Program-made: the position numbers and the translations under genes
Shown here: positions 9,911-21,499 of the stretch, piece after piece
Numbering within the stretch: the stretch's first letter is position 1
Layout: each line of letters opens with the position of its first letter
The notes under the pieces: model-generated
The model's input: the letters and a program-made list of their open reading frames with translations, nothing else
Told to the model about the DNA's origin: nothing
The model's database searches: none
Source: Boesenbergia rotunda
Lineage: Eukaryota > Streptophyta > Magnoliopsida > Zingiberales > Zingiberaceae
Direction: 5' to 3'
DNA: 64,000 nucleotides
Assembly (NCBI GenBank): GCA_024364735.1
Contig: JAGFNQ010010100.1
Span: 50,805-114,804, forward strand

Positions 9911-10915
9911 TGACAGCTTTAATTCAAAAGCGTTGTCAGAGCTCTGATCGTGTTCTGATTATTACTGATACGCTACCGATACTTGTTCAGAGTCTTCTGA
10001 TATGCGATCCTCTACATGATTTGCTGTGCTAATGATCTGATTTAGTGTGCAGATGACAGGGATGAATTCAAACACTCAAGGAGGGTCAATGGGAGTCTTT
10101 CCTTGGAGCAGATTTGTCCGTTTCCCATCTCAGGTTGCAACGGATGCTGGCGCTGCTGGAGCTGCTGACTGGGGCTTGGCTGAGGGAAGCTCAGAGAGTC
10201 CAGGAGAGCTCAGTGGTAGGTGAGCAGTTGCAGCTGAGTAGCTGGCGTCTGGTGGCTGGCGATGTGAGCTGGAGAAGCCAGATGCTTAAAAGTGCTGAGA
10301 AGTGGAGAAGAGAAGAACTCGCTCTGCTTTTGCTACAACTTCTGTGATCTTGCGACAACTTTGATCCATCTCTTGAGCAAGCAACTGTGAATCTGAAGCA
10401 ACCTTCTATTACTTGAGCACTTGGGAAGAAACAAGGAGCTTGGCGAGTCCATCAGCGAGAAGACACGAAGAAGGGAGTTCTTGCGTGAGATCTGTGCTGA
10501 GTGGAGCTCGGTGAGGAGTTCGCTTGTGTTCTTGCAGTTCATAGTGCTCAGTAAGATTTCTTCTTGTGTTTGTTGTACTTAATACTCCATTCATCTTGAA
10601 ACGCTGTGGAGAGGTTACTCCACCGAGAAGGAGGTTGCATTCTATCCAGATTTTTCGGGGCTTGATCTGCCGACGATCAAGGGATCGCCCACCTTAAGGG
10701 CACGCCAAGGAGTAGGGGCAAGTTATCCCCGAACCATGTAAACGATCCTTGTTAGTGTTTTGGTTTGCTCTTCATTTCTGCACATTTCTATTTGTTTTCT
10801 TTGTTTCCGCTGCCTAACCTCTGAAGTGCAGAGAAAATTCAAAAGAGCTAAGTTTTAAGTGTCTGGCTACATTCACCCCCCCCCCTCCCCCTCTCTAGCC
10901 ATCCAAGGTCCAACA

Positions 10916-12112
10916 CCCCTGAGAGAATAGATTACGGGCGACCGGGGGATTCCCTCGGAGTTCTTCGGCGACGGGGTCGATGGCCCTGCCTCCTCAACCT
11001 AAGCCGCGCCTTGGGAATGCTTGTCGCCCTCACCCCCGGGGAGTCGGAGCTCGACCTCGTCTAGCCTACCGACATTCTTTAGTGACGTGGCCATGACTCT
11101 GGTGGAACGTGCAGTATGACCTCTATCGAATCGGGAGGCACCCTTGGTCCACCTGCTGCACATGGTGCCTTTCGCCCCCCACTCGGTCAACAGGTCCGCG
11201 GATAGGTTCGCCCGGGGACCTAGTGTTCTGGACTAGATTGGGAGGTGTTGGGGTGATCGCCTCGTTCTTGCGAGCGACCTGTGCTTCCTCCACGTTGATG
11301 TACTTGACAGCCTTGCCGAGGAGGCTGTCGAAGTCCTTTGGGAACTTCTTGATCAGCGAGCGGAAGAAATCCCCCTCTTGTAAGCCCTGGGAGAAGGCGC
11401 TGACCAGGACCTCAGGTATGGCATTCGACACGTCTAGTGTCATGTCGTTGAACCTCTTGATGTAGGCCCGAAGGGTTTCCTTCGGGCCCTGCTTCAAAGT
11501 GAACAGATTGAGGATCGTTTTGTGATGCTTCCTGCTGCTGGCGAAGTACTGAAGAAAAACTCTCTTGTGCTCCTCAAAGCCCGTGATTGACCCATCAGGG
11601 AGTCGGTCGAACCATCTCTGGGTTGTGCCAGAAAGAGTTGTCAAGAAGGCTCGACACTTGACGCCCTCCGGGTACTGATGAAGAAGAGCCACGCTCTCGA
11701 ACTTCATCAGGCGTTCCTCCGGATCAGTAGTCCCCGCATACTCGGGTATGGTGAAGAAGCGGAGGTGACGGGGGATTGGGTCTTCCAGGATAGCTGAAGC
11801 AGGGTCAGCAGGGTCAGCCGGGGCCTTCCCCTTGTCCAGATGCATCCCGGGCATCTGGTTGGACACTGAGGCCTCTGCCGACAGGGAGTGGACCTTGTCA
11901 TCTTGACCTCTGTGGAAGGCCGCAGGGAAGGGCATAGAATCGCCCTCAGGTCGGGTGGGCCTTCCTGATCGAGGTGGTGCGGGCTTCGGGAACTGGGGCA
12001 TCTGGTTGGCGGCTTGTGAAGGCCTCTGATAAGCCCTTCGAGCCCGAGTAGCCATCAGGACCTCATATTCCTCACGGGTGACAGTCATCACGACCGCGTT
12101 GGGGTCTCCCAT
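10916..12112 (-). CDS. Gag of a Tat/Retand-like Ty3 retrotransposon, truncated
   Basis: The main open frame is 11123-12112 (329 residues). It begins MGDPNAVVMTVTREEYEVLM, followed by a low-complexity proline/arginine segment. The capsid domain follows, with PRHLRFFTIPEYAGTTDPEE, FLTTLSGTTQRWFDRLP and FNDMTLDVSNAIPEVLVSAF, which is the standard Retrotrans_gag fold of the Tat group. After about residue 300 the frame shifts. A zinc-knuckle-like YCTFHQSHGHVTKEC is still readable near 11070-11110 in another frame. Everything further 3' (protease, RT) is absent because the Copia LTR ends at 10915. Capsid would package the element RNA; this copy cannot do so alone. Confidence 0.8.
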
Positions 12113-12140
12113 CTTCGCTTTCGATCAGGCGGGATGTCCC

Positions 12141-12158
12141 TTCTTCTAGCACCAAATT
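12141..12158 (-). other. Primer binding site of the Tat-like element
   Basis: Minus strand reads TTGGTGCTAGAAGAAGGGAC just inside the LTR end; the TGG at its start pairs with the CCA of a tRNA. I could not assign the tRNA with confidence from memory. Position between LTR and gag supports the call. Confidence 0.6.
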
Positions 12159-13519
12159 TGATCCTGTCGCGAAGCGAGGTGGCGGTCCCAAGGGCGAGAC
12201 GGTCCTCCGGGGATCATGAGACCGCTGAGGGTGGCTAGGGAGCTGGCTCGCTCCTGTCCTGCAAGATAGTGACCGTTAGAACCCGCCGGGAAAGTCCCTG
12301 GCCAGGCACTCCGACGGTCAAGTCAGTATTCGACGGTGGCAAGCGAATGGAAAGCAACAGAATAGTAAACAATACACTATTGCGTGTACCTGAGAGATGC
12401 GGAGTGGAGAGGCTTATATAGCCGGGGAAGCTGACAGCTCCTGCCCCACCTGCCACCTGTTGCCATATAGCGAGGACAAGGTGATGCATACCCAGAGGTG
12501 GCAGGATAAAGTAGTGCATACTAGGTTAAGGAATGGGGCACTGTCACTTAATGGCCGGCGCCATTTGGCGCCGCTTGGCCTGACACCAGTATATGTGGTC
12601 GTAGTACGGGGGCACAGGGTGTGGCAGGAAGATCAAGCCATCAGCGGGATATCCGTCGTTTCGGCTTGGGTGGCACCAATCCTGCGCCGACCCCGTACTG
12701 CTTTGGGTAGTCTGATGTCAGGGAGTGGTTGTTCTGCATGCTAGGGCATGCTAGGGCCGACTGAGGACCCTTAAAAAGAAAATGCCGACTGGGGGCATTG
12801 ACCGATGAAGCCGACCGAGGGCCTAGGAGATAGGTGCCGACTGAGGGCACTGACTGATGAGGCCGACTGAGGGCCTAGGAGATAGGTACTAACTGAGGGC
12901 ACTGACTGATGAGGCCGACTGAGGGCCTAGGAGATAGGTGACGACTGAGGGCACTGATTGATTAGGCCGACTGAGGGCCTAGGAGATAGGTGCCGACTGA
13001 GGGCACTGACTGATTAGGCCGACTGAAGGCCTAGGAGATAGGTGCCGACTGAGGGCACTGACTGATGAGGTCGACTGAGGGCCTAGGAGATAGGTGCCGA
13101 CTGAGGGCACTGACTGATGAGGCCGACTGAGGGCCTGGGGGATAGGTGCCGACTGAGGGCACTGACTGTGATATATTGGCTGAAGCTTCCTCGTGTTCGG
13201 GCTTACCCCAGGAGCGTGAGCCGCCACGCGTCGGCTGGGAGCCAAACCCCGAGGGGTGAGAGACTGAGTTAGACATTATCTGAATGCATGGGACACCACG
13301 TGTCCGACTGGGAACCTCCGGAGAGGAGCGCGGGGTCATGCCCACGAGAGAGTCTAAACGATGACTTGGGCCTATCCCTTCGTCTTCCTGAGGGAGCTAG
13401 GTCAGGTCGCCTGTATGGGCCTTCCATCCCACAGGCTCCTGCAGCCCATGAATCTATCCTTTGCTGACTAGGCGTCAGGCTGCTGGGCTAAGCTACACAT
13501 AAGCTGGCCCGGGATCGCA
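12159..13519 (-). mobile_element. 5' LTR of the Tat-like Ty3 element
   Basis: The inner end is set by the primer site (minus strand ends GGATCA). A TATA box (CTATATAAG on minus) lies at about 12414-12422, about 250 bases from the inner end. U3 contains a seven-copy 52-bp tandem array. The outer end is inferred at about 13519 from a TGCGATCC start that mirrors the inner end; it could be off by tens of bases. Beyond it lies unrelated sequence with a possible host ORF. Confidence 0.65.
12790..13165 (-). repeat. 52-bp tandem repeat in LTR U3
   Basis: The unit contains GGCCGACTGAGGGCCTAGG, then AGATAGGTGCCGACTGAGGG, then CACTGACTGATGA. Unit starts at 12861, 12913, 12965 and 13017 show a period of 52. 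About seven units with few differences, which suggests recent expansion. Such U3 repeats often act as promoter enhancers, but that is inference here. Confidence 0.85.
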
Positions 13520-13602
13520 TAGGATATAAATTAAAGTGAAAGTTAGTTTTTCTCTTTAATTAGTTAGTGTTAATTAAGCAATCAGTCTCGGCCCAAATTG
13601 CC

Positions 13603-13716
13603 ATGGCTCGTTCTGCCATTGCCTTTCTCCTCCTCCTCCTGACGTTGCCGGAGGTGTAGCCTCCTCAACGGCAAAGCTCGTGCGTGACTCCTGCAGTGTA
13701 CGTGCCGGCGATGTAC
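13603..13716 (+). pseudogene. Possible start of a small secreted-protein gene, split by a solo LTR
   Basis: In a GCCATGG context an ATG at 13603 opens MARSAIAFLLLLLTLPEV, which looks like a signal peptide, and then meets TAG at 13657. One frame over, the sequence goes on as VASSTAKLVRDSCSVRAGDV up to the point where the solo LTR entered (13716). Past the LTR, 15520-15600 is again GC-richer and codon-like. I do not recognise the family. It may be chance, since the coding stretch is short. Confidence 0.3.
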
Positions 13717-15514
13717 TGTTGGGATCTCCTGGCACAAAAACATAAAAACGCAGCGGAAACAAGAACCCTCGCGATCCATGCGAAAGAAAACTCGTACAAT
13801 ATTTATCTATCTAATAGATTTATCTACAGTGTATACCTTTGAAGCGTGTCCTTTGTTTATCCCGCTCGTCCAAGGTGCACCGGATCCCTTGCACGTTCAA
13901 GTGTCCATGCCTCTATTCGTATCCACACGGATACAATCTCTCAACTTCGGGAGAACTACCTTAGTTGTGCTAGCAACTTGAGGTAGCTCGCAGAACACCA
14001 AGAACCCTACAATGGGGTTTCGGCCAAAGGATGAAGATGAGGGAGGGAAGAAGAAAAGGGAAGGAGCAAAAGGAAGAAGCCCTCATCCAAAGTCACAAGG
14101 CCCTCTTTTATACTCATCCCATGAATATGAAGATGTTTGTGTCTCTTTGGCTTCCTTCATCAATACCAATAAAGAGCACATCTTTTTATGTGGCTCTTCA
14201 TCTTTTCCCATGCAAGAAAAGAATCTTTTCTTTCCCCTTCGTTAAACACTTTAATGAATTTTCCCTTTAATCCCGACCGGGCCTCTCAGGCTTCCGACCG
14301 ATCTCCCGACCAAATCTGCCGAGTGCCGAGCTCCCGACCCAGTCTGCCGAGCTCCGACCCAATCTACCGAGCTCCGACTCAGTCTTCCGAGTGCCGACCC
14401 AGTCTGCCGAGTGGATCTCCCGATCTGACTTACCGAGTTCCCAACTCGGGCTTGGACTTCCCGAGTTCCCAACTCGGGCTCAGACTTCCCGAGTTCCTAA
14501 CTCGGGCTCGGACTTCCCGAGTTCCCAACTCGGGCTCGCACTCAGATTTCCCGAAGCATCATGTCCTTAGTGTGTGACCCAATAGGCTCTTGTGACGTTG
14601 ACAATGCGCCTAAACACTTTAGACACATAAACAATGAGTGGCATCTAGCAATGCATCATTGCTACCCAAGTAACAAGAAAAGTCGAGATCCGACTAAACC
14701 TCCGTGACTATGATAATGTATGACCTTGTCCTTCTATCCTTGATATTTAGATTGACCAATGAGGCATAGACTGTGTCATCCTCAATCAATCTTGTGTTTC
14801 TTGATCCCCGAGTAGACTCACTCAAACAAATGAGCTCAATATCTCATATTGACTCATTTGAGCACGGCCATGCGTTTCAGTAGTCCTACTCGATCAAGGG
14901 GCCCACAGATATCACTCCCGTCATATGGGAGGGATAGATCTCATCTACATCACTCACATCCCTCTGCATAATTCATTACATACCCAGTGACCGCCTTTAT
15001 AGTCCACCCTGTTACGGGTGATGTTTGACGATACCAAAGTACATAACTCCTTATGTAGGGAACCGTAGTGACTTCAGGTCTAAGGACTATTCATACCAAT
15101 AGTCGCATGAGAAAGTTTATGACAATCTATGAAACTTTCTCATGGCGGGTCAATTCAGTACACATTCTCCAATGTATACCCATGTGTCAACTTGATATCA
15201 CATATCCATGACTTGTGAGCTCAAGTCACCAGTTGACCCACATGCTAGTCTCCATGCATTAATATTGTCCCTGAATATTAATGCTTGACTAGGAATAATT
15301 TAGGGTAGTGTTCTCTACATTATCTCACTATCGATTCAACCAATCGATATAATGTAGATAAGAACTCACTACACAAGGACATTATTATACTTAGTTATTC
15401 GGCACAGAATACAAAGTAAGTATAATAACCAAAATGCCTTTATTAATGATAGAATATGATACAGAATGTCCCTAGTCAATCATCACATAATTGGCTCTAG
15501 GGCTCCTACTAACA
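13717..15514 (-). mobile_element. Solo Copia LTR, 1798 bp, with target-site duplication
   Basis: Read on minus it starts TGTTAGTAGGAGCCC and ends GATCCCAACA. It is flanked by identical 5-bp copies TGTAC at 13712-13716 and 15515-15519. There is no primer site, polypurine tract or protein next to either end, so this is a solo LTR left by recombination. A TATA box TATAAAAG (minus) lies at 14105-14112. U3 holds about four copies of a 27-bp unit with the hairpin CCGAGTTCCCAACTCGG at about 14425-14545 and related CCGACCCAGTCTGCCGAG units before it. A perfect duplication implies a fairly recent event. Confidence 0.92.
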
Positions 15515-15751
15515 TGTACCACAACAATCTTACCCTTACCGGTGCCACCATCACCATCAGCGCAGACATGCGCCAACTATATGAAGAAAATAATTAACTA
15601 GTTTTGAATAGCAACAAGAAATAATATGACTAAATTCATCGTAAAAATAAATCAAATTGAAATATTTTGGTGATGTGGAGAGACATGATAACCTACCCGG
15701 AATGTAGCCGGGAACTGTGGGATTTTTTATAGGAGAAAGAATTAAAAAGAG

Positions 15752-16880
15752 GGAAAATTATCCTAAACTCTCTACATGCAAACTCAACTTTCTTCTCAGT
15801 CCCTGCGTCAGAAAAAATTTGTTTCTACTCCCTACATGGAATGTTTCATGTGTTTCAACTACAGATTTACTGAATTACCCCTTAATTTTTTTAGGTATAA
15901 ATAGTTTGAAATCAAGTATAATTTTTTCTAAATTCAGCATTATTTAACTAAAATTTAGTATATTTTATATCAAATTGAGTATGACCTAATCAATTCATCT
16001 TAAGCTAATCAATTGGTATGAACTCTTAATCAATTGGTCCGGTAGAAAAAGAATTGTGCTCAATTTGATAGAACATATACTAAATTCTAATTGAAATATA
16101 CTGAATTTAGGAAGAATTATACTTATTTTTGGACTTTTTATACGTATAAAAAGTATGATATTTAATTTGATAGAAAATATACTAGATTTTAATTATATGA
16201 TAATGAATTTAGGAGGAACTATACCTCATTTTGGACTTTTTGTACCTAAAAATAAAAAGGGCAATTAGGTATGAACTCCTAATCAATTGCTCCGATGAAA
16301 AAAAAAATTGTGCTCAAATTGATGGAACATATACTAAATTCTAATTGAAATATACTGAATTTAGGAAGAATTTATTTCTTCCTGGACTTTTTATACGTAT
16401 AAAAAGTGTGGTACTTAATTTGATAGAAAATATACTAGATTTTAATTATATAATATTGAATTTAGGAGGAACTATACCTCTTATTGGAATTTTTGTACCT
16501 AAAAATAATAAGGGCAATTAATTATGAACTCCTAATCAATTGGTCCGATGGAAAAAGAATTGTACTCAATTTGATAGAACATATACTAAATTCTAATTGA
16601 AATATACTGAATTTAAGAAGAATTATACTTCTTCTTGGAATTTTTATATATATAAAAAGTGTGGTACTGAATTTGATAGAAAATATACTAAATTTTAATC
16701 ATATGATACTGAATTTAGAATGAACTATACCTCATTTTGGACCTTTTACCTAAAAATAATAAGGGCAATTAGGTAAAACAATATTTATTAGGGAGCTGAA
16801 ACAAATGAAACTTTGCATGTAGGGAGTGGAAATGAACTTTTTTTGACATATGGACTGAGGATAAAGTTTAAGATTCAATT
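15752..16880. mobile_element. Fold-back DNA element with internal tandem repeats
   Basis: The two ends are inverted copies. The left end contains CAGTCCCTGCGTCAGAAAAA, TTTCTACTCCCTACATGGAA and TGTTTCA. The right end, on minus, contains CAGTCCATATGTCAAAAAAA, TTTCCACTCCCTACATGCAA and GTTTCA. The inverted similarity continues for well over 100 bases into the body (CCTTAATTTTTTTAGG against CCTTATTATTTTTAGG). Inside, a unit of about 245 bases (AACTCCTAATCAATTGGTCC, then TATACTAAATTCTAATTGAA) occurs about three times. There is no transposase. I take it for a non-autonomous Mutator-like or fold-back element. I could not identify a target duplication. Confidence 0.65.
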
Positions 16881-17212
16881 AGAGATTTAAAGACAATTTA
16901 TAGTTAAAAAATAAGAGCGAAAAAGAAAGTTAGCCCGGAAGAAAACAAAGTATGTAGCCCGGAGAGTTTTAGATTATAAAATTTCTAGCTCCACCATGCG
17001 CGACACCATCTCATGATCAAAATCAATTTGTTTATCGGAGTCTGATCTCAAGTAGCATCACTTCAGCTCTAATATTTTTTGATTAACCAAACCCCTAACA
17101 TTTGTATATCTTGACCTTGAGTAGTCAAGTAAGTTTCAAGGGTTCATCTTTGTTCTCTTGGTTGGTTTGTTTGTTTATTTTTAATAATTTAGGTGTTAAG
17201 ATTTTACTCGAT
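16881..17212. other. No gene seen
   Basis: Spacer between the fold-back element and the truncated Copia LTR. It includes GTAGCCCGGA words on the right side that echo GTAGCCGGGA just left of the fold-back element (about 15700), so both may belong to one older interrupted sequence. No ORF or RNA gene. Confidence 0.4.
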
Positions 17213-17727
17213 TGATTTTTCTATGTAGAAAGATCAATCGACTAATCTTTCTGTGCAGTCGATTGGTGTCCGTTGAATTTGAACATTGCGTTGTAACGTT
17301 TAAATTCAACAGCTATCAGTTAACTGGTGTTGGCACTAGTCGACTGGTAACGACTGGATCAGCAAACGAGTTCTATTTAAGAGAACTCAGTTTGCTTGAG
17401 CAAGGTTGACGAAATAAGCTTGGTTAAAACTTATTAGTAGCCTACTTATGCTCTAGAGTTCTTGTGCGTGTTGTGGCGAGGTTTCTCCACCCACAAGGAG
17501 TTACACGAGTTAGCCGGAGATTTTTCGAGGACTAATCCACTGACAGATAGGGATCATTCACCTTACGGATAGCCGTAGAGTAGGAGCATCATCTCCGAAT
17601 CATGTTAAATGATTTGTCTTCTTGTTAGTGTTTAAGTTTAATTATATTTTGGTTGCGCACACTAACGTTGTAGGAAGAGAACCAAGTGGATTGAGGGTGA
17701 TAAGCTATTCACCCCCTCCTCTATAAT
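17213..17727 (+). mobile_element. 5' LTR, truncated, of a SIRE-like Copia element
   Basis: Matches the inner half of the intact 3' LTR at 20552-21499 from about 21005 onward: the GTCGATTGGTGTCCGTTGAA region, the TTCTATTTAAGAGAACT TATA-like stretch, the TTTCTCCACCCACAAG segment and the CACCCCCTCCTCTA end. The first ~450 bases are missing. It contains palindromic GTCGACTGG words like the 3' LTR. Confidence 0.8.
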
Positions 17728-17738
17728 TGGTATCAGAG
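17728..17738 (+). other. Primer binding site, initiator tRNA-Met
   Basis: TGGTATCAGAG, the standard Copia primer site complementary to the 3' end of initiator tRNA-Met, directly after the 5' LTR. It confirms plus orientation and Copia class. Confidence 0.9.
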
Positions 17739-17791
17739 TAAGGTCGCTCATCTACGAACTAATTGCCGAGAGAGCAAAGTGCTAGAAGAAA

Positions 17792-19433
17792 ATGGAGTTT
17801 GAAGAAAAATTGGGGGACAACATCACCATTTCACTTCCATACGATCGCGACAACTTTGAGTATTGGAGGATGCGAGTGAAGACGTGATTCGACGTGGATT
17901 GAGATATGATGATAGCCATCGAAGAACCATTCGAAGCCCCAAAAGACAAGCATGAGAAGAAGCTACGACCAAGATATTGGACTAAGGACCAACAATCACA
18001 ATCAAAAATAAATAATAAGGTAATAACAATTTTAATTAATGTTTTGTCTAATGATGTAATTAGTCGTATAGGTGAATACAAGTGTGCTCATGAGCTATAG
18101 AGCAAAGTGATTGCTCTTCATGAAAATTCTACACAAGCACAAGAAGTGGAGGTGCCTAAGGAGAATAGCTCATTGGTTCAAGAGGAAGAGAAGGACCAAT
18201 CGGATAAGTAGATAAGCTCAACATCCGAGGAGGAGAAAGAAGAAGAAGCATCATCCATCTCCTCAAGTGAAGTGGCACAAGAAGATGAGGGGCAATCCAC
18301 ATCATCAAAGGTTAAAGAAGAAGTCAGCCTAACTAGAACCTCCACCAAAGCAAAATCAAAAGACTATATCATTTGTTTTGGGTGCAATGAAAAGGGATAC
18401 TACAACGATAAGTGTCCATTGGATAAAAAAAAGAGGTAACCCCTAAACTCAAGTGAATTCCTTCAAAATCTAATATGAGTTGTAGGGAGAAGAAGGAGAA
18501 GAAGCACATTAGATATTTTACGTGTGGAGAGCAAGAACACTACCACACCAAATGCCCAAGGAGTGGAGAACTCAAAAAATTAGCGCATTTGAAGAAATGG
18601 GAGAAGCTCACATCAAGGGGGAGCTACAAGGGAAAGGGAGATATACCCTAACCTTAAATGTAATTCAAATTTAAATTCCTTCATGCATGTTAGGAATAAT
18701 GTAAATTATTTACCCATACATAATTTTGGATTCAAATATCATGATAGGAATAGAATTAATAATGCATATCAAAACCCTAGGCAATCTATGTATCATGATA
18801 AATTTAGAACCATTAGACCTAAGGACCAAGACATAAATCCCAAGAAGAGGAGACACATACCTAGAATGGGTAGGTCTAGGAATGTCTAAGGTGGACATGT
18901 TGATTTTAGATTTAGAAACCTAGAAAGGAAAAAATCAAATTTTGAGAGCAAAGCTTGAGAAGCTGGAGAAAACCCTAGATAGATTCACTATTAGATCTAA
19001 AGGGTTGAGTATGGTGTTGGGTAGTCAAAAACCCATTAATGATAGATCGGGTTTGGGATATCGATCTAGGTCCTCCAATGTCAAAGAAAAATCATATGCT
19101 AGGGTGGCAAATGATAATGGCAAGGGAGAGTCATCCAAGGCTAATGAAAAGATATATGCTAGGGTAAGAAATAATTATGGTAAGGATAGGAAGTCCAAAA
19201 ATGGCAAGAGAAAGTTATTTAAGGACAATAAGAAGACCTTAATCAAGGACAAGGTGTCCAAGATTAATAAGGTCACATCTGTAGGCCAAAAGTCACCGAA
19301 GGTGAACTATTGTGGCCTAGCATTTGTGGTTGAGTCACCTAGGGAGGTGGCTAAAGCTAAGAGCTCAAGGAAGAGCTCAAAGAGCCAAGTTGGGGTCCAT
19401 AGTCAATGGATTTTAGGAGGATATCTCTTATAA
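17792..19433 (+). pseudogene. Copia gag, degraded
   Basis: Starts MEFEEKLGDNITISLPYDRD and includes YWRMRVKT, a typical Copia gag opening (UBN2/DUF4219-like). In-frame stops follow at about 17887 and 17900. A glutamate/serine-rich region precedes a zinc knuckle CFGCNEKGYYNDKC (about 18375-18415) in which the usual histidine is tyrosine. A second knuckle CGEQEHYHTKC is near 18520-18550. The last open part, 18942-19433, is lysine-rich (KSKNGKRKLFKDNKKTLIKD) and ends SQWILGGYLL, close to the QWILDSGCSRH that begins Copia protease. Protease, integrase and RT do not follow. The gene is dead and the element has lost pol. Confidence 0.75.
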
Positions 19434-20536
19434 GTCTAGATGAGCCATGGAATATGCCAAAATGTTTGGAGATGGATTTGAGTTTCAATCATTGGGTTTT
19501 GACACATGTGGTTTGAGTTTCATACATGAAAATATGACATTGGGGTCACATTGCATGAAAATTGATTGTTGATGTATAGATGTCATATAAACTAATGCTA
19601 GAGATTATTGTGGTTTGGTATGGGCAGATACATCAAGAGGAAGCCAAAACTAGGGCATTAGGTCAAGATTCAATTAAACCATTTAACTAGTTTTGAGTTT
19701 TATGTTAATTTTAGGATCTGAGATATGTACATTTTAAAATATATTTTTCTCAAGTATATATGAGTATCACATATCTCTTCACAAAATTTAGGAATTTTTA
19801 GAGATATGTTGAATTAGTTATGCATTTCTGAAATTGAGTTCAGAAATGTTGAAAGACTAATTTTTGAGTATTAGTCGACTGGAACAGGGGATTAGTTAAC
19901 TGATAACAGGGGTTTCTAGAGTGAGAAAGCTTCTGTAATGTTTTTCAATAGGGATCAGTCGCCTGATAACTGTCTTAGTCGACTGATACATGCTGAAATT
20001 ATTTTCAGCAAGTCAAAATTGTCCAAATGAGTGTAAACATGTGTATAATCTTATGGGGGGGTTAATACACACTATTTATGATCATTAAGGGGTTAAAAAA
20101 TTTAATAATTGGGATATTATTGGAGTTCTTTTTGATGTATGGCAAAGGGAGAGAATTAAGATTTAATTGAAAAAATCTTATATACCTTTGTAAGAAATCC
20201 TAGCTCAAGGGGGAGCTTAGGTGAAGGGGAAGCTTTGTTGCTCATGTATTGGCAAAGGGAGAGTCTTATGATAAGTTCTTAAAAAGCTCTTGGTAAGTCC
20301 AAGTGAAGGGGAAGCCTTGGAGAATTTCTTAAAGAGCCCGTTGATGAAAATCCTTACTCGTTAAGAAGTTTAGGTGTAGAGGATGCCTTATGATAGGATC
20401 TATGTATTGTTTGCATTACATTGCATATGCATTGATGGTATAAATCCAAGATGTAGCCTTGGTAATGTAAGTCCCAATGTTATTAGCATTTATATTTGCT
20501 ATATATTTTTCTTAACTTAAGTGTATTGTCAAACAT
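19434..20536 (+). other. Copia 3' internal region, non-coding
   Basis: No ORF. It carries the TAGTCGACTGG words of the LTR family (19870-19990). It also has repeated phrases CAAGGGGGAGCTTAGGTGAA and GGGGAAGC around 20210-20390, typical of the 3' untranslated region before the polypurine tract. The jump from gag to here implies deletion of several kilobases of pol. Confidence 0.55.
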
Positions 20537-20551
20537 AAAAAAGGGGGTGAT

Positions 20552-21499
20552 TGTTGAGGCAATATATGATCCGTGAGACCATGTGTTTTGATGTTTGGAC
20601 AAAGGGTTTAAGTTAGGTTCACCCTTGTATTTGATATGTGTATTTGAGTGTGTAGGTTTGTATGATACACATAGACTCAGGTTGATGGCTTCGAGTCCGG
20701 TGAAGGATGGTGCATCCGAGGGACCGTGCACAAGGCAACAACGATGAACTGAGTGAAGCACACTTCGAGGCATACACAAAGGATGACATGAGGACGAGCC
20801 GAGAGCTTGTATGCATCCAAAGGATAAGAGCCAAAGTGAAAAAAGACTTAAAGGTAATAGGTCAAGGTTGCGATGAAGGGTCAAGTGAGTTGTGAAGATT
20901 CGAGTGCGAGTGAAATGTACTTGGGAAGGGAAACCCGAGGTTTAGGATTTTATCAGTCGACTAGTATGGGATCAGTCGACCGGTTGAGGTCACAGAAAGA
21001 TCAGCCGACTGAGAAAGTCGACTGGTGTCGGTTGAATTCGAATGTTGGATTGTAACGTTCGAATTCCACAACTGTAAGTCGATTGGTGATGACACCAGTC
21101 GACTGGTAACGGATGGAGTTCTATTTAAGAGAACTTGATTTTCTTGAACAAAGTTGACGAAATAAGCATGGTCAAAGCTTATTAGTAGTTTACTTGTGCT
21201 CTAGAGTTCTTATGCATGTTGTGGCAAGGTTTCTCCACCCACAAGAGCTACACGAGCTAGACGAAGATTTTTCAAGGACTAATCCGCCAACGGATAGGGA
21301 TCGTCCACCTTACGGTCAGTCATGGAGTAGGAGCATCATCTCTAAACCACGTTAAACGGTTTGTCTTCTTATTAGTGTTTTAATTTAATTATATTTTCGT
21401 TACGCACACTAACATTGTAGGAAGAGAACCGAGCGGATTGAGGGTGACTAGCTATTCACCCCCCCCCCCCCTCCTCTAGCCTTACGATCATATCCAACA
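20552..21499 (+). mobile_element. 3' LTR (948 bp) of the SIRE-like Copia element
   Basis: Preceded by the polypurine tract AAAAAAGGGGGTGAT (20537-20551), starts TGTTGAGGCAATATATG and ends TATCCAACA. It holds GTCGACTGG palindromes (20955-21100) and a 13-base C run near 21460-21472. Compared with the 5' LTR it has diverged at many sites by eye, so the element is old. Confidence 0.85.

Larger units (their letters stand above)
8681..10915 (+). mobile_element. 3' LTR (2235 bp) of a Copia-like non-autonomous element
   Basis: Starts TGTTGATGCAG right after the polypurine tract and ends GGTCCAACA, giving TGTTG/CAACA inverted ends. It contains two repeat domains: a hairpin array at 8780-9240 and a cluster of perfect 8-bp-stem hairpins at 9337-9905. 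A C run at 10876-10890 and the 'TTCACCCC...CTCTCTAGCC' end resemble the other Copia LTR ends in this window (17.7 kb, 21.47 kb, 30.3 kb). The base after it (10916) lies in the gag of a Ty3 element, so this LTR probably marks an insertion boundary. The matching 5' LTR is not in view. Confidence 0.75.
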
